Positions 11,313 through 21,475 of a stretch of DNA of 64,000 nt are shown piece by piece. The stretch covers positions 1 to 64,000 of the forward strand of contig CAWBBL010000017.1 of assembly GCA_963786985.1 (NCBI GenBank), in the 5' to 3' direction. Position numbers and translations under genes: made by a program. Position 1 is the first letter of the stretch. The number at the start of each line of letters is the position of its first letter. Under the pieces are notes generated by a model that saw nothing but the letters and a program-made list of their open reading frames with translations, was not told the DNA's origin and did not search any database. This stretch comes from Desertimonas sp963786985 (GTDB lineage Bacteria; Actinomycetota; Acidimicrobiia; Acidimicrobiales; Ilumatobacteraceae).

Positions 11313-11563
11313 CGCTGCCCGATGCCGAGCACGAGGTAGCGCGTGAACTCCCGACGGGGTGACTTCGTCCTCGGCAGCGGACCCGCGTGCCCAGACCTGG
11401 GCGACCGCGCAGAGCAAGCGACGTCCGCCCGGACGATTCGGGTCGATCGCTCGGCGTGCACACAAGACAATCGGCGCTCGAGTCGGGACCAACGTCTCTG
11501 GGCGCAGCACAGCGAAACCTGTTCGATGGGTGTGCAGAGATCCCACCTCAAGGAGGTTTCATC

Positions 11564-12577
11564 ATGTTTGCCGCAGTCGTTCAGAGCTTCGGCCAGCCAC
11601 TGGTCATCGAGGATCGACCGACACCGACACCGGCCCCCGGACAGCTGCTCGTGCGGGTCGAAGCGTCCGGGCTGTGCCACACCGACATCCACGCCGCCCA
11701 CGGCGATTGGCCGGTCAAGCCGGTACCACCGTTCGTTCCCGGACACGAGGGTGTCGGCATCGTCACCGCGGTGGGCGCCGGCGTCGCCGGTATCGCCGAA
11801 GGCGACCGCGTCGCCGTTCCATGGCTGGGCTGGGCCTGTGGGTCCTGCGAGTGGTGTGCATCGGGCTGGGAGACACTGTGTCCGAACCAGCGCAACACGG
11901 GTTACTCGGTGGACGGCGGGTTCGCCGAATACGTCCTCGCCGAGGCCGCGTTCGCTGGCCGCGTGCCCGAAGGTGTCGACCCGTTCGACGCCGCTCCGCT
12001 CACGTGTGCCGGCGTCACCACCTACAAGGCTGTCAAGGTCTCGGGTACCCGCCCGTCGGATCTCGTCGCCGTGTTCGGCATCGGCGGCCTCGGTCACCTG
12101 GCGATGCAGTACGCCCAGATCGCCGGCGGCACGGTGGCGGCGGTCGATATCGTCGACAGCAAGCTGCAGTTGGCCAAGGACCTCGGCGCGGCGTACACCA
12201 TCAACGCCACCCACGAAGACCCCGTGGAAGTCGTCCAAGGACTCGGTGGAGCCGATGCCGCGATCGTCCTCGCTGCGACGCCGACGGCGTGCGAGCAGGC
12301 GTTCCGGTCGCTGCGCCGCAACGGGCGCCTCGTGTTCGTCGGCCTCCCCGCCGACAACGTGATGCGCCTGCCGATCTTCGAAACCGTGCTGCAGGGCATC
12401 ACCGTCACCGGCTCGATCGTCGGAACGCGCGTCGACCTCGCCGAAACGTACGAGCTGCACGCCGCCGGCCGCACCACGGTGGTCCGCGAGCAGCGCGCCC
12501 TGTCAGAGGTCAACGAGGCGATGCGCCAAGTCGAGCACGGCGAGGTCGACGCCCGCATCGTGTTCGACCTGCACTGA
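11564..12577 (+). CDS. Zinc-dependent alcohol dehydrogenase (AdhP-like)
   Basis: A 337-residue medium-chain dehydrogenase. The catalytic zinc ligands are in GLCHTDIHAAHGDWP and the GHEGVG motif; the structural zinc is held by four cysteines in CGSCEWCASGWETLC; the NAD-binding loop is GIGGLGHLAMQYA. ATG 11564 follows a strong AAGGAGG at 11550-11556, which decides the start over the longer open frame. It would interconvert ethanol or similar alcohols with aldehydes. Next to a universal stress protein and glycolytic genes, it fits fermentative or low-oxygen metabolism. Confidence 0.94.
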   Translation: MFAAVVQSFGQPLVIEDRPTPTPAPGQLLVRVEASGLCHTDIHAAHGDWPVKPVPPFVPGHEGVGIVTAVGAGVAGIAEGDRVAVPWLGWACGSCEWCASGWETLCPNQRNTGYSVDGGFAEYVLAEAAFAGRVPEGVDPFDAAPLTCAGVTTYKAVKVSGTRPSDLVAVFGIGGLGHLAMQYAQIAGGTVAAVDIVDSKLQLAKDLGAAYTINATHEDPVEVVQGLGGADAAIVLAATPTACEQAFRSLRRNGRLVFVGLPADNVMRLPIFETVLQGITVTGSIVGTRVDLAETYELHAAGRTTVVREQRALSEVNEAMRQVEHGEVDARIVFDLH

Positions 12578-12590
12578 ATCCGGTGGCGGG

Positions 12591-12689
12591 ATGAATGTCG
12601 TTCACCGGGCGACCTGCCCGGTCCTGATCGTGAGGCGGCAGGATTCCGACGCCGACAACCGCGTCCAGCCCGTCGAGTCGAAGCAATGA
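12591..12689 (+). pseudogene. C-terminal stub of a UspA domain
   Basis: A 32-codon frame beginning MNVVHRATCPVLIVRRQD. The HRATCPVLIVR piece is the typical last strand of a universal stress protein, and the rest of the domain is absent upstream. Its TGA overlaps the ATG of the intact universal stress gene. It looks like the 3' remnant of an upstream tandem copy deleted by recombination, though it could still serve as a leader peptide coupling translation. Confidence 0.6.
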
Positions 12690-13558
12690 CTGCAACGAAG
12701 CGCATTGTCGTCGGGGTGGACGGCTCTGACGAATCGCGTCGGGCGTTGCACTGGGCGGTCGAGGAGGCGGCGGCGTGGGACGCCGAATTGGATGTCGTCC
12801 ATGCGTGGGACGTGCCGTTCGCCTCGGTCGCGCCGCCGATCAGTACGACCTATCAAGCCGACGTCGACGAGTTCGAACGTGCTGCGGAGTTGCTGATCGA
12901 CACCGAAGTGGCCGCGGCCACTGGGCGGGCGGCGGCAGTTCCCCGACAGGTCGAGAAGATTGTCGTCAGGGACTCCGCGGCCAGGGCCCTGCTGGACTGT
13001 GCCAAGGGAGCCGATCTCCTCGTCGTCGGCAGCCGTGGCCGCGGCGGCTTCGGCGGCCTGTTGCTCGGCTCGGTCAGCAACCAATGCCTTCACCACGCGT
13101 CGTGCCCCGTCGTGGTCGTCCGTGGCGCGCTCGACGAGTCGAGGCGCGGCCCGGTCCTCGTCGGTATCGACGGATCGGAGTGCGGGCGCCAGGCGTTGAC
13201 GTGGGCGATCGCCGACGCCGCGTCGAACCACCGACCAGTCCTGGCGCTGGCGGCGTGGTCGTGGCTCGACCAGCCGGGTGACTTCAGTCCTGACTACGGG
13301 GCCAAGGACGTCCAGACGATGGCGGAAGCCGCCGTTGCCCAGGCGCGCCGCGAAGTGAGCGGTGGCGGGGACGTCGACATCGAAATCCGGGTCGTCAATT
13401 ACCATGCCGCGCCGGCGCTGATAGAAGCGTCGAGCGGGGCCAGCCTGCTCGTGGTCGGGAGCCGTGGGCTTGGGGGCTTCCGTGGCCTACTGCTCGGCTC
13501 GGTGAGCAACAAGTGCGTCCACCACGCCCACTGCCCCGTCGTCGTGGTCCGTGGCTGA
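12686..13558 (+). CDS. Universal stress protein with two UspA domains
   Basis: 290 residues with two UspA domains (about 5-148 and 155-290). Each ends in the ATP-binding pattern: GSRGRGGFGGLLLGS in the first and GSRGLGGFRGLLLGS in the second, followed by HH-CPVVVVRG. Such tandem ATP-binding universal stress proteins are typical of actinobacterial dormancy responses. The start ATG overlaps the stop of the UspA stub. No copy of the CCACCC operator was found upstream. Confidence 0.95.
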   Translation: MTATKRIVVGVDGSDESRRALHWAVEEAAAWDAELDVVHAWDVPFASVAPPISTTYQADVDEFERAAELLIDTEVAAATGRAAAVPRQVEKIVVRDSAARALLDCAKGADLLVVGSRGRGGFGGLLLGSVSNQCLHHASCPVVVVRGALDESRRGPVLVGIDGSECGRQALTWAIADAASNHRPVLALAAWSWLDQPGDFSPDYGAKDVQTMAEAAVAQARREVSGGGDVDIEIRVVNYHAAPALIEASSGASLLVVGSRGLGGFRGLLLGSVSNKCVHHAHCPVVVVRG

Positions 13559-13627
13559 CGAGGTTTCAACCAGTCGGGCAACTGGGCGCGACTGATCCCG
13601 CGAGCTCGACCTTCGGTCGCGGCTTGC

Positions 13628-13757
13628 CCTCGGCGCTGCCGACCTGCGCCTGTCGGCCGATGAAACCGAGCGGCTCACCGAGGCAAGCGAACCCGTCGTT
13701 ACCGACTACCCGTACGGCGCTCCCGGCATCGAACAGCGCTCACGCGACGTTCGGTAG
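13628..13757 (+). pseudogene. C-terminal stub of the first aldo/keto reductase
   Basis: Encodes LGAADLRLSADETERLTEAS and onward to the same stop as the gene ending at 5035. The upstream three quarters of the gene are missing here. It is the right-hand reciprocal of the VOC stub at 5069-5129. Confidence 0.88.
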
Positions 13758-13851
13758 GACGAATACTGCGAGCATGCGGAGGTGTCTCCCGTGCCAGTGC
13801 TCCCGATCCGCTTCGTCGACGTCAACGTCACCGACCTCGACCGTTCCGTCG
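13628..13851 (+). repeat. 224-bp direct repeat, right copy
   Basis: Second copy of the 4906-5129 sequence with two differences. It carries the last 43 codons of the aldo/keto reductase as a stub, then the leader and true start of the intact VOC gene. The sequence just left of 13628 has no relation to aldo/keto reductases. Confidence 0.95.
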
Positions 13852-14618
13852 ACTTCTACACCCGACACCTCGAGTTGCCGATCATCGACACCCCACAGCT
13901 CGACGCCAACGAGGCGTGGCTCGACGGCGGTCCTGTCGTCATCCGCCTGCATCGCGTGGACGGCAAGCCGTCGCGCTGGGTCGCCGACGACCTGCAGCTC
14001 GGGTTCCGCCACTTCGGGTTCTCCGTCACCGGTCTCGACGAACGTGCCGAGCTGCTCCACGAGGCCGGCGTGCCCTTCCACCTCGAACCGCTCGACGCCA
14101 CCGGCAACGTGCGCATCACCTTCTTCTTCGATCCCGATGGCGTACTGCTCGAGTTCGTCCAAGGACACCTCGACCACCACAAGGTGTGGAACTTCGACAT
14201 CGTCGAACAGGTCCGCGCCCGCCCTGCTCCGGAGCGGCCGACATTCGACCACGTGGCGATGACGACGCGGGACCACGACGCCACCGTCGACTTCTACCGC
14301 AGCACGCTGGGCTTCGACGTCAGTGGTCAGTTGTTCCTCGAAGCGGACCCGCGCGGCTTCGAGATCACCCACCTCCACGCCGGCGAGACCGTGATCGAGC
14401 TGTTCACCTTCGCCGAGGAGAAGTCGCCGTCGCCGTGGAGCGCTGCCGAGACGATGATCGGCTTTCGTCATGTCGGCTTCGACGCCGGCGAGACGGGTGG
14501 TGTGGCTGTCGACGACGTCGTCGAGCGGCTGGCTCAACACGGGGCCACCCTCGTCGCCGACTCGCCGTGCCCGGTGCTGCTCGACCGCGACGGCTTCCCG
14601 CTGCGGATCGAGGACTGA
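13791..14618 (+). CDS. Two-domain VOC (glyoxalase/bleomycin resistance/dioxygenase fold) protein
   Basis: 275 residues with two vicinal-oxygen-chelate domains: about 1-128 (starts VPVLPIRFVDVNVTDLDRSV, with FFFDPDGVLLEFVQ) and about 140-275 (starts FDHVAMTTRDHDATVDFYRS, ends DRDGFPLRIED). GTG 13791 is chosen because GGAGG at 13778-13782 is 8 bases upstream; the earlier in-frame GTG 13782 overlaps that ribosome site. The stop overlaps the next start (TGATG). Reaction unknown; metal-dependent isomerisation, lyase or dioxygenase chemistry is typical. Confidence 0.88.
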   Translation: MPVLPIRFVDVNVTDLDRSVDFYTRHLELPIIDTPQLDANEAWLDGGPVVIRLHRVDGKPSRWVADDLQLGFRHFGFSVTGLDERAELLHEAGVPFHLEPLDATGNVRITFFFDPDGVLLEFVQGHLDHHKVWNFDIVEQVRARPAPERPTFDHVAMTTRDHDATVDFYRSTLGFDVSGQLFLEADPRGFEITHLHAGETVIELFTFAEEKSPSPWSAAETMIGFRHVGFDAGETGGVAVDDVVERLAQHGATLVADSPCPVLLDRDGFPLRIED

Positions 14619-15595
14619 TGGGCACCGACCTGCGTCGGCCGGGGAACGCCATGAACGGTTGGCTACGCCCGCTCGGTGACACGGGACTTGTCGTTTCGGC
14701 GGTCGGCGCCGGCGGCGGGCCGCTCGGCAGCGTGCCCGACAACTCTGGCCGCGAGGTCGGCGCCGACGAGGGCGTCGCCACCGTGCGGCGCGTCCTCGCC
14801 GGGCCGATCACCTTCCTCGACACGTCGAACGCCTACAGCGGTGGAGAGAGTGAGCGGCGCATCGGCCGGGCCCTGGCCGAGGCGGGCGGGCTGCCGGCCG
14901 GCTTCGTGCTGGCGACGAAGGTCGATGCTGGTGCAGACGGCTCGTTCGACGGCACCCGTGTGCGACGGTCGTTCGAGGAGAGCATGCAACGGCTCGGTCT
15001 CGACCGCATCCAGCTGCTGTTCCTCCACGACCCCGAATTCGCGATCACGTTCGACGAGGCGATGTCGCCGAATGGTGCAGTCGCCGAGTTGCAGCGGCTC
15101 AAGGACGAAGGCCTCGCCGGCGTCATCGGCGTGGCCGGCGGCGACATCGACATGATGCGTCAGTTCGTCGAGACCGGGGCATTCGACGTCCTGCTCACGC
15201 ACAGCCGCTACTCCCTCGTCGATCGATCCGCTGACGAGACGATCACGACGGCCCGAGAGCGAGGCGTCGCAGTCGTCAACGCCGCCGTCCTCGGCGGCCG
15301 CATCCTCGCCGTCGGTACGTCGCAGTCGACGCGCTACGGCTATCGCGAGGCATCTCCCGAAACGCTGGCGGCGATCGAGGCGATCGAGGGTGTGTGCCGC
15401 GTCCACGAGGTCCCGCTCGCCGCTGCGGCGATCCAGTTCTCGCTGCGCGACGAGCGGATCAGCTCGACGCTCGTCGGGTTCTCCAGGCCGGAGCGGGTCG
15501 ACGAAACCGTCCGTCTCACCGACTGGCCGATCCCCGACGAGCTGTGGTCCGAGGTCGAGCGCCACCTGCCCGCGCCCGGCAACTGGCTCTGGTAA
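14618..15595 (+). CDS. Aldo/keto reductase, D-threo-aldose 1-dehydrogenase-like
   Basis: About 325 residues. N-terminal LRPLGDTGLVVSAVGAGGGPLG, the catalytic region FLDTSNAYSGGESE, the Lys in ATKVDAG and His in FLHDPEF identify the family; overall it resembles fucose/aldose dehydrogenases. ATG 14618 overlaps the VOC stop, which implies translational coupling; ATG 14651 is an alternative. Together with the VOC gene and the first aldo/keto reductase it forms an operon likely devoted to sugar or polyol oxidation. Confidence 0.9.
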   Translation: MGTDLRRPGNAMNGWLRPLGDTGLVVSAVGAGGGPLGSVPDNSGREVGADEGVATVRRVLAGPITFLDTSNAYSGGESERRIGRALAEAGGLPAGFVLATKVDAGADGSFDGTRVRRSFEESMQRLGLDRIQLLFLHDPEFAITFDEAMSPNGAVAELQRLKDEGLAGVIGVAGGDIDMMRQFVETGAFDVLLTHSRYSLVDRSADETITTARERGVAVVNAAVLGGRILAVGTSQSTRYGYREASPETLAAIEAIEGVCRVHEVPLAAAAIQFSLRDERISSTLVGFSRPERVDETVRLTDWPIPDELWSEVERHLPAPGNWLW

Positions 15596-15650
15596 GCGAC
15601 GTCGCCGTCCACGGCCTCGTTGCCGACAACGATCAGCTCGCCAAAGACAC

Positions 15651-16855
15651 CTACCACCTGACGCCGTGAGCGGCCGGTAGGGGAGTCCACGGACACACAA
15701 GCCGGAGGGGGCAGCCTCGGCAAAGGTGCCACATTCCCGGCGTCGCCTGCCGAGGTATCAAACCGTCGTCGATCACCGTGGTCCGTCGACAACGGGGCGT
15801 CATCCGCAACGATTTCGGAGACCCACATCGAGCGCACATCGGAGGAAGCGAAGAAGCCGGGGGGCCAGGCGTGGTAGACGATCCACGTGCGCCCGTCCGG
15901 ACTCGACGACGCTGTTGTGACCTGGACCCTCGGCGACCGGCGAGCTGCTGAGGATCGGATTCTCGGCGGCCTTCTCGCAGGGTCCGAGCGGCCCGGCACA
16001 CGTGGCGTAGCCGACGGCATAGGCCGCCGAGTCGAAGGCGTTGCCGGAATAGAACAGGTACAGCTGGTCGTCGTGGCGCCACATGAAGGGCGCTTCGATG
16101 ACGTTGCCCTCCCAGTCGGCGTCTTGGCCGAGGAGGCGGATCGGCTCGCCGGTCAGCGACAGGCCGTCGTCGCTGAGTCGCTGGCCGTAGAGCCACGTGT
16201 CGAGCCCGCAGCAGTTGCCGTCGTTCTTCCAGTACAGGTACAGCGAACCGTCGGCGTCGCGATACGGGCTGGCGTCGATCGACCGCCCTCGTTGTCCTGA
16301 CAGACGAGGGGGGTGTCGGTGTCATCGACGAAGGGACCCTGCGGATGGTCGGCGACGGCCGACCGATGCACTGGAGGCCGGTACCTAGTTGCGCCGCCGT
16401 GTAGTAGGCGATGAATGTGTCGTCGACGGCGATGACGCCCAGGCGCCCACGTCCTTCCGGCGAAGACCCACGCGGCCAGCTCCGGCATGGCATCGCCGGC
16501 GCTTCCCAGGTGTGCAGGTCGGTGGAGCGGATCACCGGCATGTTGCCGGCGTCGCCGTTCGTCGTGTAGGCGTAGAACGTGTCGCCGTCGGCGATCACGT
16601 GGGGGTCGGGGAAGTTCTCGGCATAGACACGCTGGTCCGGCGTCGGCGTCGTTCCGGGGAGGTTCGAATCGTGTCGTCGGTCCACGCCGCGGTGCTCAGC
16701 GCGGACCAGGCGACGAACGGCACCACCGCCAGCGCCCCGACTGCTCGCATTGCGGTGTTCACGGCGCGGTCGTACCAGTGGCCGGGCTGGGTGCGCTGCG
16801 ATCGAGGGCATCGGCGGCATTGTCGGCGGCAGCCATCGGCATCGTGTTCACTCAT
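15651..16855 (-). pseudogene. Glycoside hydrolase family 43 enzyme, frameshifted
   Basis: Pieces in three frames join into one secreted GH43 (arabinanase/xylosidase) protein. They run, in order: an N-terminal signal-like segment MRAVGALAVVPFVAWSAL, VYAENFPDPHVIADGDTFYAY with the GH43 catalytic Asp, FVDDTDTPLVCQDNEGG, MWRHDDQLYLFYSGNAFDS and GRTWIVYHAWPPGFFASS. At least three single-base shifts separate them, and motifs are well kept. ATG 16855 overlaps the GH1 stop. The 3' end is uncertain within about 80 bases. Confidence 0.75.
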
Positions 16856-18124
16856 GATCGACTTGTCGACCCATCCTGCGGGGGCATTCCTTGTTGTGCG
16901 GCCGCGGCGTAGTCGTCGATGAGCGCTGTCGGGTGGCGTTCGAGTGCGCCGCCGCCGGGTACGCGGTGGAGATCGACCATTCCCATCTGCACGATCCAGT
17001 CGTCGAGCGGTGTCGTCGCTTCGCGGTAGGCCCAGTCGATGAGGGCGGTGAACGGGAACCACGTGTAGCCGACGAGCGGGACGCCGTCGGCGCGTAGGCA
17101 GCTCGACGGTCGCCGAGCGACTCGCGTAGCCAAGCGCGGCGATCCTCGAGCGGCCCGCCACGACTCGTCTCGGTGATCATCAACGGTCAGCTCGTAGCGC
17201 GCCGCGTAGATGCGCACGACCTCGTCGAGGCCGTCGGCGCCGGCTTCGACCCCGACGGCCACACCGGCGTCGTCGAAGCGCACGGTGCGAGAAGGCCGGG
17301 TAGTAGTTGACGCCGAGCGACATCGGGGAGTCACCGGATCTGCCAGTCATGCGTTCGAGCCGCTCGATGTCGGCGCCGTGGCGGGTGAGCCAGCCGCGGA
17401 TCGGATGGTCGGCGTCGACACGACCGAGGACGAGGTCGAGGACCACGAACCGTCGCTCGTCGAGAATCTCCTTCGGGATCGGGAAGCGTGTCACCGGCGT
17501 ACCGGAACGCGGCTTCGACGTACACGAACGAGGCGTCCGGCTGCACATCGCAGGATCGCCCGCTGCGTGGCGACGATGCCCTCGGCGAGTGCGACGGCGA
17601 GAGCGATGAAGCCCGTCCTCGCCGGTGAGGTACGGCGGCCACACACCGCGCCGGCCGCAGAAGTCGGCGTTGACGTTGGGCTCGTTGAGCGGCGTCCAGA
17701 CGTCGAGGCGGTCGCCGTAGCGGCTCGCTGCGGCGGCCGCGTAGGCGGCGACGCGCCCGGGGTAGTCGGGGTCGAGGAACGACTTGGTCATCCACAGCGG
17801 CGTGCCGTAGTGCATCAGATCGACGATGCAGGTCAGGCCGAGCGCGGAGATGTGGTCGACGACGCGGTCGACCCAGTCCCACTCGAAGCGCCCGGGCTCC
17901 GGTTCGACGCGATACCAGGGGATGCCCCAGCGCAGGCTGTCGGCGCCGGACCGGGCGAGCGAGGTCGAGGTCCTCGCGCCAGAACTGGTAGTGCTGGGTC
18001 AGCTCGTACTCGTCGAGGCGCCGTTGGCCGACCCGCTCCTGGGGGATGAACGTGTCCTCGATGCCGACGGCGAACCGGAACGGCGCGTGCCGCCGACCAG
18101 TCAGTCCGTGTGCCGCCTCGTCAT
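16852..18124 (-). pseudogene. Glycoside hydrolase family 1 beta-glycosidase, frameshifted
   Basis: Reassembled from several frames: FRFAVGIEDTFIPQERVGQR, a WGIPWYRVEPEPGRFEWDWV segment, MHYGTPLWMTKSFLDPDYPG, TPLNEPNVNADFCGRRGVWP with the NEP acid/base Glu, LGVNYYPAFS, and VPLVGYTWFPFTALIDWAYR near the C-terminus. A one-base loss shortly after ATG 18124 breaks the frame, and more shifts follow. It would cleave short beta-linked oligosaccharides. Start and stop overlap the neighbouring genes by 4 bases each, so the operon layout is intact. Confidence 0.78.
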
Positions 18125-19649
18125 CGTGCGGTCGCCGTCGTCAGACGCACCATCGTCCACGACGTCGGCGGCAGCGTCAGGGTGAACGTCGGAGTCGTCG
18201 ACATCGACAGGTGCACCGGATGCGGCAACGGACGCGATCGGGCTGGCTTGCGCTGTTGGTGGCGTCCGGGATCGGTCGTCGGAGAGCTGCGAGCCGTTCG
18301 ACGAAGCGCAGCGGGGCGAACCCGTGCGGTGACGACGCGAGTCGTCAGCGGCGCGTCGAGCGAGCGGTTGACGAGGATCGCCGGTGAGCGCCCCGTGCCT
18401 CGTCGTCGAAGGTCGCCACGGCGTCGAGCGCCGGCACGTCGCCGTAGCGGGTCGGTCGGCTGCAGCGGCGACGTCGACGTGGGTGAGCAGCACGTCACCG
18501 CGGGCGTGACGGGCCGTCGCGGCGAAGGGGTCGAAGATCGCCTGTCGCCACGCCGACCCCGCCCGGCTCGGTGCGGATCGGGGCGATGACGTTGACGAGC
18601 TGCGCCTGGCAGGCGATGCGAACGCGGTCGCAGTGGCGCAGCAGGCTGACGAGCAGCCCGCCGACGACGACGGCGTCGACGACGGAGTAGTCGTCCTCGA
18701 TCAACGCGGGCGGACGGTCGTAGCGCAGCTCGTCCTCGCCGCAGAAGCGGTGCTGGTACCAGACGTTCCACTCGTCGAACGACAGCGAGAGCCGCCGCGG
18801 CGAGCGCAGGCGGGCGGCGACGGCGTCGGCGGTGGCGACGACGCTGTCGATCATGTGATCCATGTCGACGGCCGAGGCGAGGAAGCTGGCGCGGTCATCG
18901 CCGTGCTGCTCGTAGTAGGCGTGCAGGGAGATGTGGTCGACGACGTCGTGGCAGTGCTCGAGCACGGTCGCCTCCCACGCCCCGAACGTGGGCATGCCGT
19001 GAGTTGGAGCTGCCGCAGGCGACGAGCTCGATCGACGGGGTCGATGCGACGCATCGCCCGGGCGACCTCGACGGCGAGGCGCCCGTACTCGTGCGCCGTC
19101 TTGTGGCCGATCTGCCAGGGTCCGTCCATCTCGTTGCCGAGGCACCACAGCCGCACGTCGTAGGGGTCGGCGGCGCCGTTCTTGACGCGCAGGTCCGACC
19201 ACCGCGTGCCGCCAGGGTGGTTGGTGTACTCGAGCAGGTCGCAGGCCTCCTGGATGCCGCGGGTCCCGAGGTTGACGGCGACCATCGGCTCGCACTCGAC
19301 GGACTGCGTCCAGCGGATGAACTCGTCGATGCCGACCTGATTGGTCTCGACGGTCTTCCACGCCTGATCGAGGCGAACGGGCCGGTCGGCCGGCGGGCCG
19401 ATGCCGTCCTCCCAGTTGTACCCGGAGACGAAGTTGCCGCCCGGGTAGCGGACAACCGTGACGCCGAGGTCGCGGGTGAGCGCGGCGACGTCGTCGCGGA
19501 AGCCGTCCTCGGTTGGCCGATCGGGTGGTCGGGCTCGTAGATGCCGCCGTAGACGCAGCGGCCCATGTGCTCGACGAACGAGCCGAACAGCCGTGTTGGA
19601 ACGGACGCGACGCGGAACGCCGCATCGAGGGTGACGGTCGCGCGATCAC
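18121..19649 (-). pseudogene. abfA: Alpha-L-arabinofuranosidase, GH51, frameshifted
   Basis: Fragments give a GH51 enzyme: RLFGSFVEHMGRCVYGGIYE, RYPGGNFVSGYNWEDGIGP, the acid/base glutamate in RLWCLGNEMDGPWQIGHKTA, and the normal ending FTLTLPPTSWTMVRL. The GTG start overlaps the permease stop; one base appears to be missing within the first four codons, and other shifts occur near 19000 and 18400. It would release arabinose from arabinoxylan or arabinan oligosaccharides in the cytoplasm. Confidence 0.8.
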
Positions 19650-20537
19650 TTGATGCCTGTCGTGGCCATGCTGTCGACGAAGCGTCGCTGGATCAGCAGG
19701 AAGAACAGCACGATCGGCACGAGGGCCAGCACCGACCCGGCCATCAACAGGCCGTACTCGACGACGTGCTGTCCGGCGAACACCGCCAGCCCGGCCGGCA
19801 GCGTCTGGTTGTCGCTCGACTGGATGATGACGAGCGGCCACAGCAGGTCGTTCCAGTTGTACATGAAGTGGAACAGCGCCAGCGTCAGCAGCGCCGGCTT
19901 CGCCAGCGGCAGGATGATCTGCCGGTAGATGCGGAACTCGCCGGCGCCGTCGATGCGCGCCGCCTCCTCGAGGTCGGCTGGCAGCGAGAGGAAGAACTGG
20001 CGGAGGAAGAAGATGCCGAAGGCGTTCGTCGCCCGCGGCGTGATCAACCCGGGCAGGGTGTTCGTCCACCCGAGGTCGGAGAGGATGTCGTAGAGCGGGA
20101 TCAGCGTCACCTGGAACGGCAGCATCAGCATCACGAGGATGATCACGAAGATCGACGTTGCGGCCGCGGAAGCTGCAAGCGGGCGAGGGCGTAGGCGGTC
20201 ATCGAGTCGAGGATCAGCGACAGCACGGTGACGGTGCCGGCGAACACGATGGTGTTGACGTACAGCCGCGCCATCGGGATGCGGTCCCACACGTCGATGT
20301 AGTGATCGAGCGTCCACGACGCGGGCCACAGCCGTGGCGGGAAGTCGACGATGTCGGCCTCCGGTTTGAACGACGTGAGCACCATCCACACCAGCGGCAG
20401 CAGCATCACCACCGACAGCGTGAAGGCGAGGACGGTGTAGAGGGTCGTGACCGGCCAGGTTCGGCGCGGGCCCTCTGGCTCAGCGTCGCGGACGGGAGAT
20501 CCGCTGCCGCCCCAGGCGCGAGCGTTGCCGTCATCAT
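19646..20537 (-). pseudogene. Sugar ABC transporter permease (MalG/LacG type), frameshifted
   Basis: Six-helix permease of the carbohydrate uptake family. The N-terminal part (TTLYTVLAFTLSVVMLLPLV) and the C-terminal part with the EAA loop EEAARIDGAGEFRIYRQIIL lie in different frames joined near 20160; an additional shift lies within the first 25 codons. It ends FVDSMATTGIK, typical of the family. ATG 20537 overlaps the upstream permease stop (TGATG). Confidence 0.8.
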
Positions 20538-21475
20538 CAGTAGCGCACAGCCCGCCGGCGGAAGTAGAGCAATTGCAGCAGGCTGAGCACGAGGATGAGC
20601 CCGACGAGCACCCAGGAGATCGCCGCGGCATAGCCGAAGCGGAACTCGCTGAAGCCGAGCCGGTACACGAGCAGCACGAGGGTCTCGGTGCGGAAGAACG
20701 GCCCGCCCGACGTCATCACGTAGATGTGGTCGAACGCCTGCAGCGTGGCGATCGCGCAGAGGATGGCGACGAGCATCGTCTCGTTGGCGAGCAGCGGCCA
20801 GGTGACGTTGCGGAACTTGCGCCAGCCGGAAGCGCCGTCGATCGTGGCGGCCTCGTAGAGCTGGCTGCGGGATCGACTGCAGCCCGGCGAGGTAGATCAC
20901 CATGTAGAAGCCGACGTTCTTCCAGATGCCGACGAGGATCACCGCCGGCATCGCCAGGTCGGGGTCACGTAGCCAGCCTTGACCGCTGTCGATGCCGAAC
21001 TTCTCGAGCCAGTAGCTGAGCCAGCCGATGTCGGGGTCGAGGAGGAACGTCCAGGCGAACGAGACGATCGCCAGGCTGATCACGACGGGCACGAAGATCG
21101 CCGTGCGGGCCAGCGCTCGGCCCGGGAAGCGTTGGTTGAGCAGAACGGCGAACGCCAGGGCGAGGCCGACGGACAGCGGCGTCGTCACCGCGGCGTAGAT
21201 CAGCGTGTTCTTCAGGGCGTTGCGGAACGCCTCGTCGTCGATCAGCTCCGAGTAGTTGTCGAGCCCGACCCATTTCGCCGGGTTGAGCACGTCGTAATCG
21301 GTGAGCGACAGGTACAGGGCTCGCCCCATCGGGTAGACGACGAACAGCGCCAGCACGACGAGGCTCGGCGCCATGAACAGCCACGCCGCTCGCGATTGCG
21401 CCGACAAACGCCACGACGGCGGGTGGTCGGAGCGGCGCCTGCCGCCCCGACCACCGTCGCCGTGGGGGATGTCAT
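20537..21475 (-). pseudogene. Sugar ABC transporter permease (MalF/LacF type), frameshifted
   Basis: Visible parts are AAWLFMAPSLVVLALFVVYP, the middle helices, then after a shift near 20870 the EAA-loop region (IDGASGWRKFRNVTWP) and IYVMTSGGPFFRTETLVLLV. Start ATG 21475 overlaps the stop of the binding-protein gene (ATGA), and a further one-base shift occurs shortly after it. Partner of the MalG-type permease downstream. No ATPase subunit is encoded here, so a shared MsiK-like ATPase elsewhere is likely. Confidence 0.8.
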
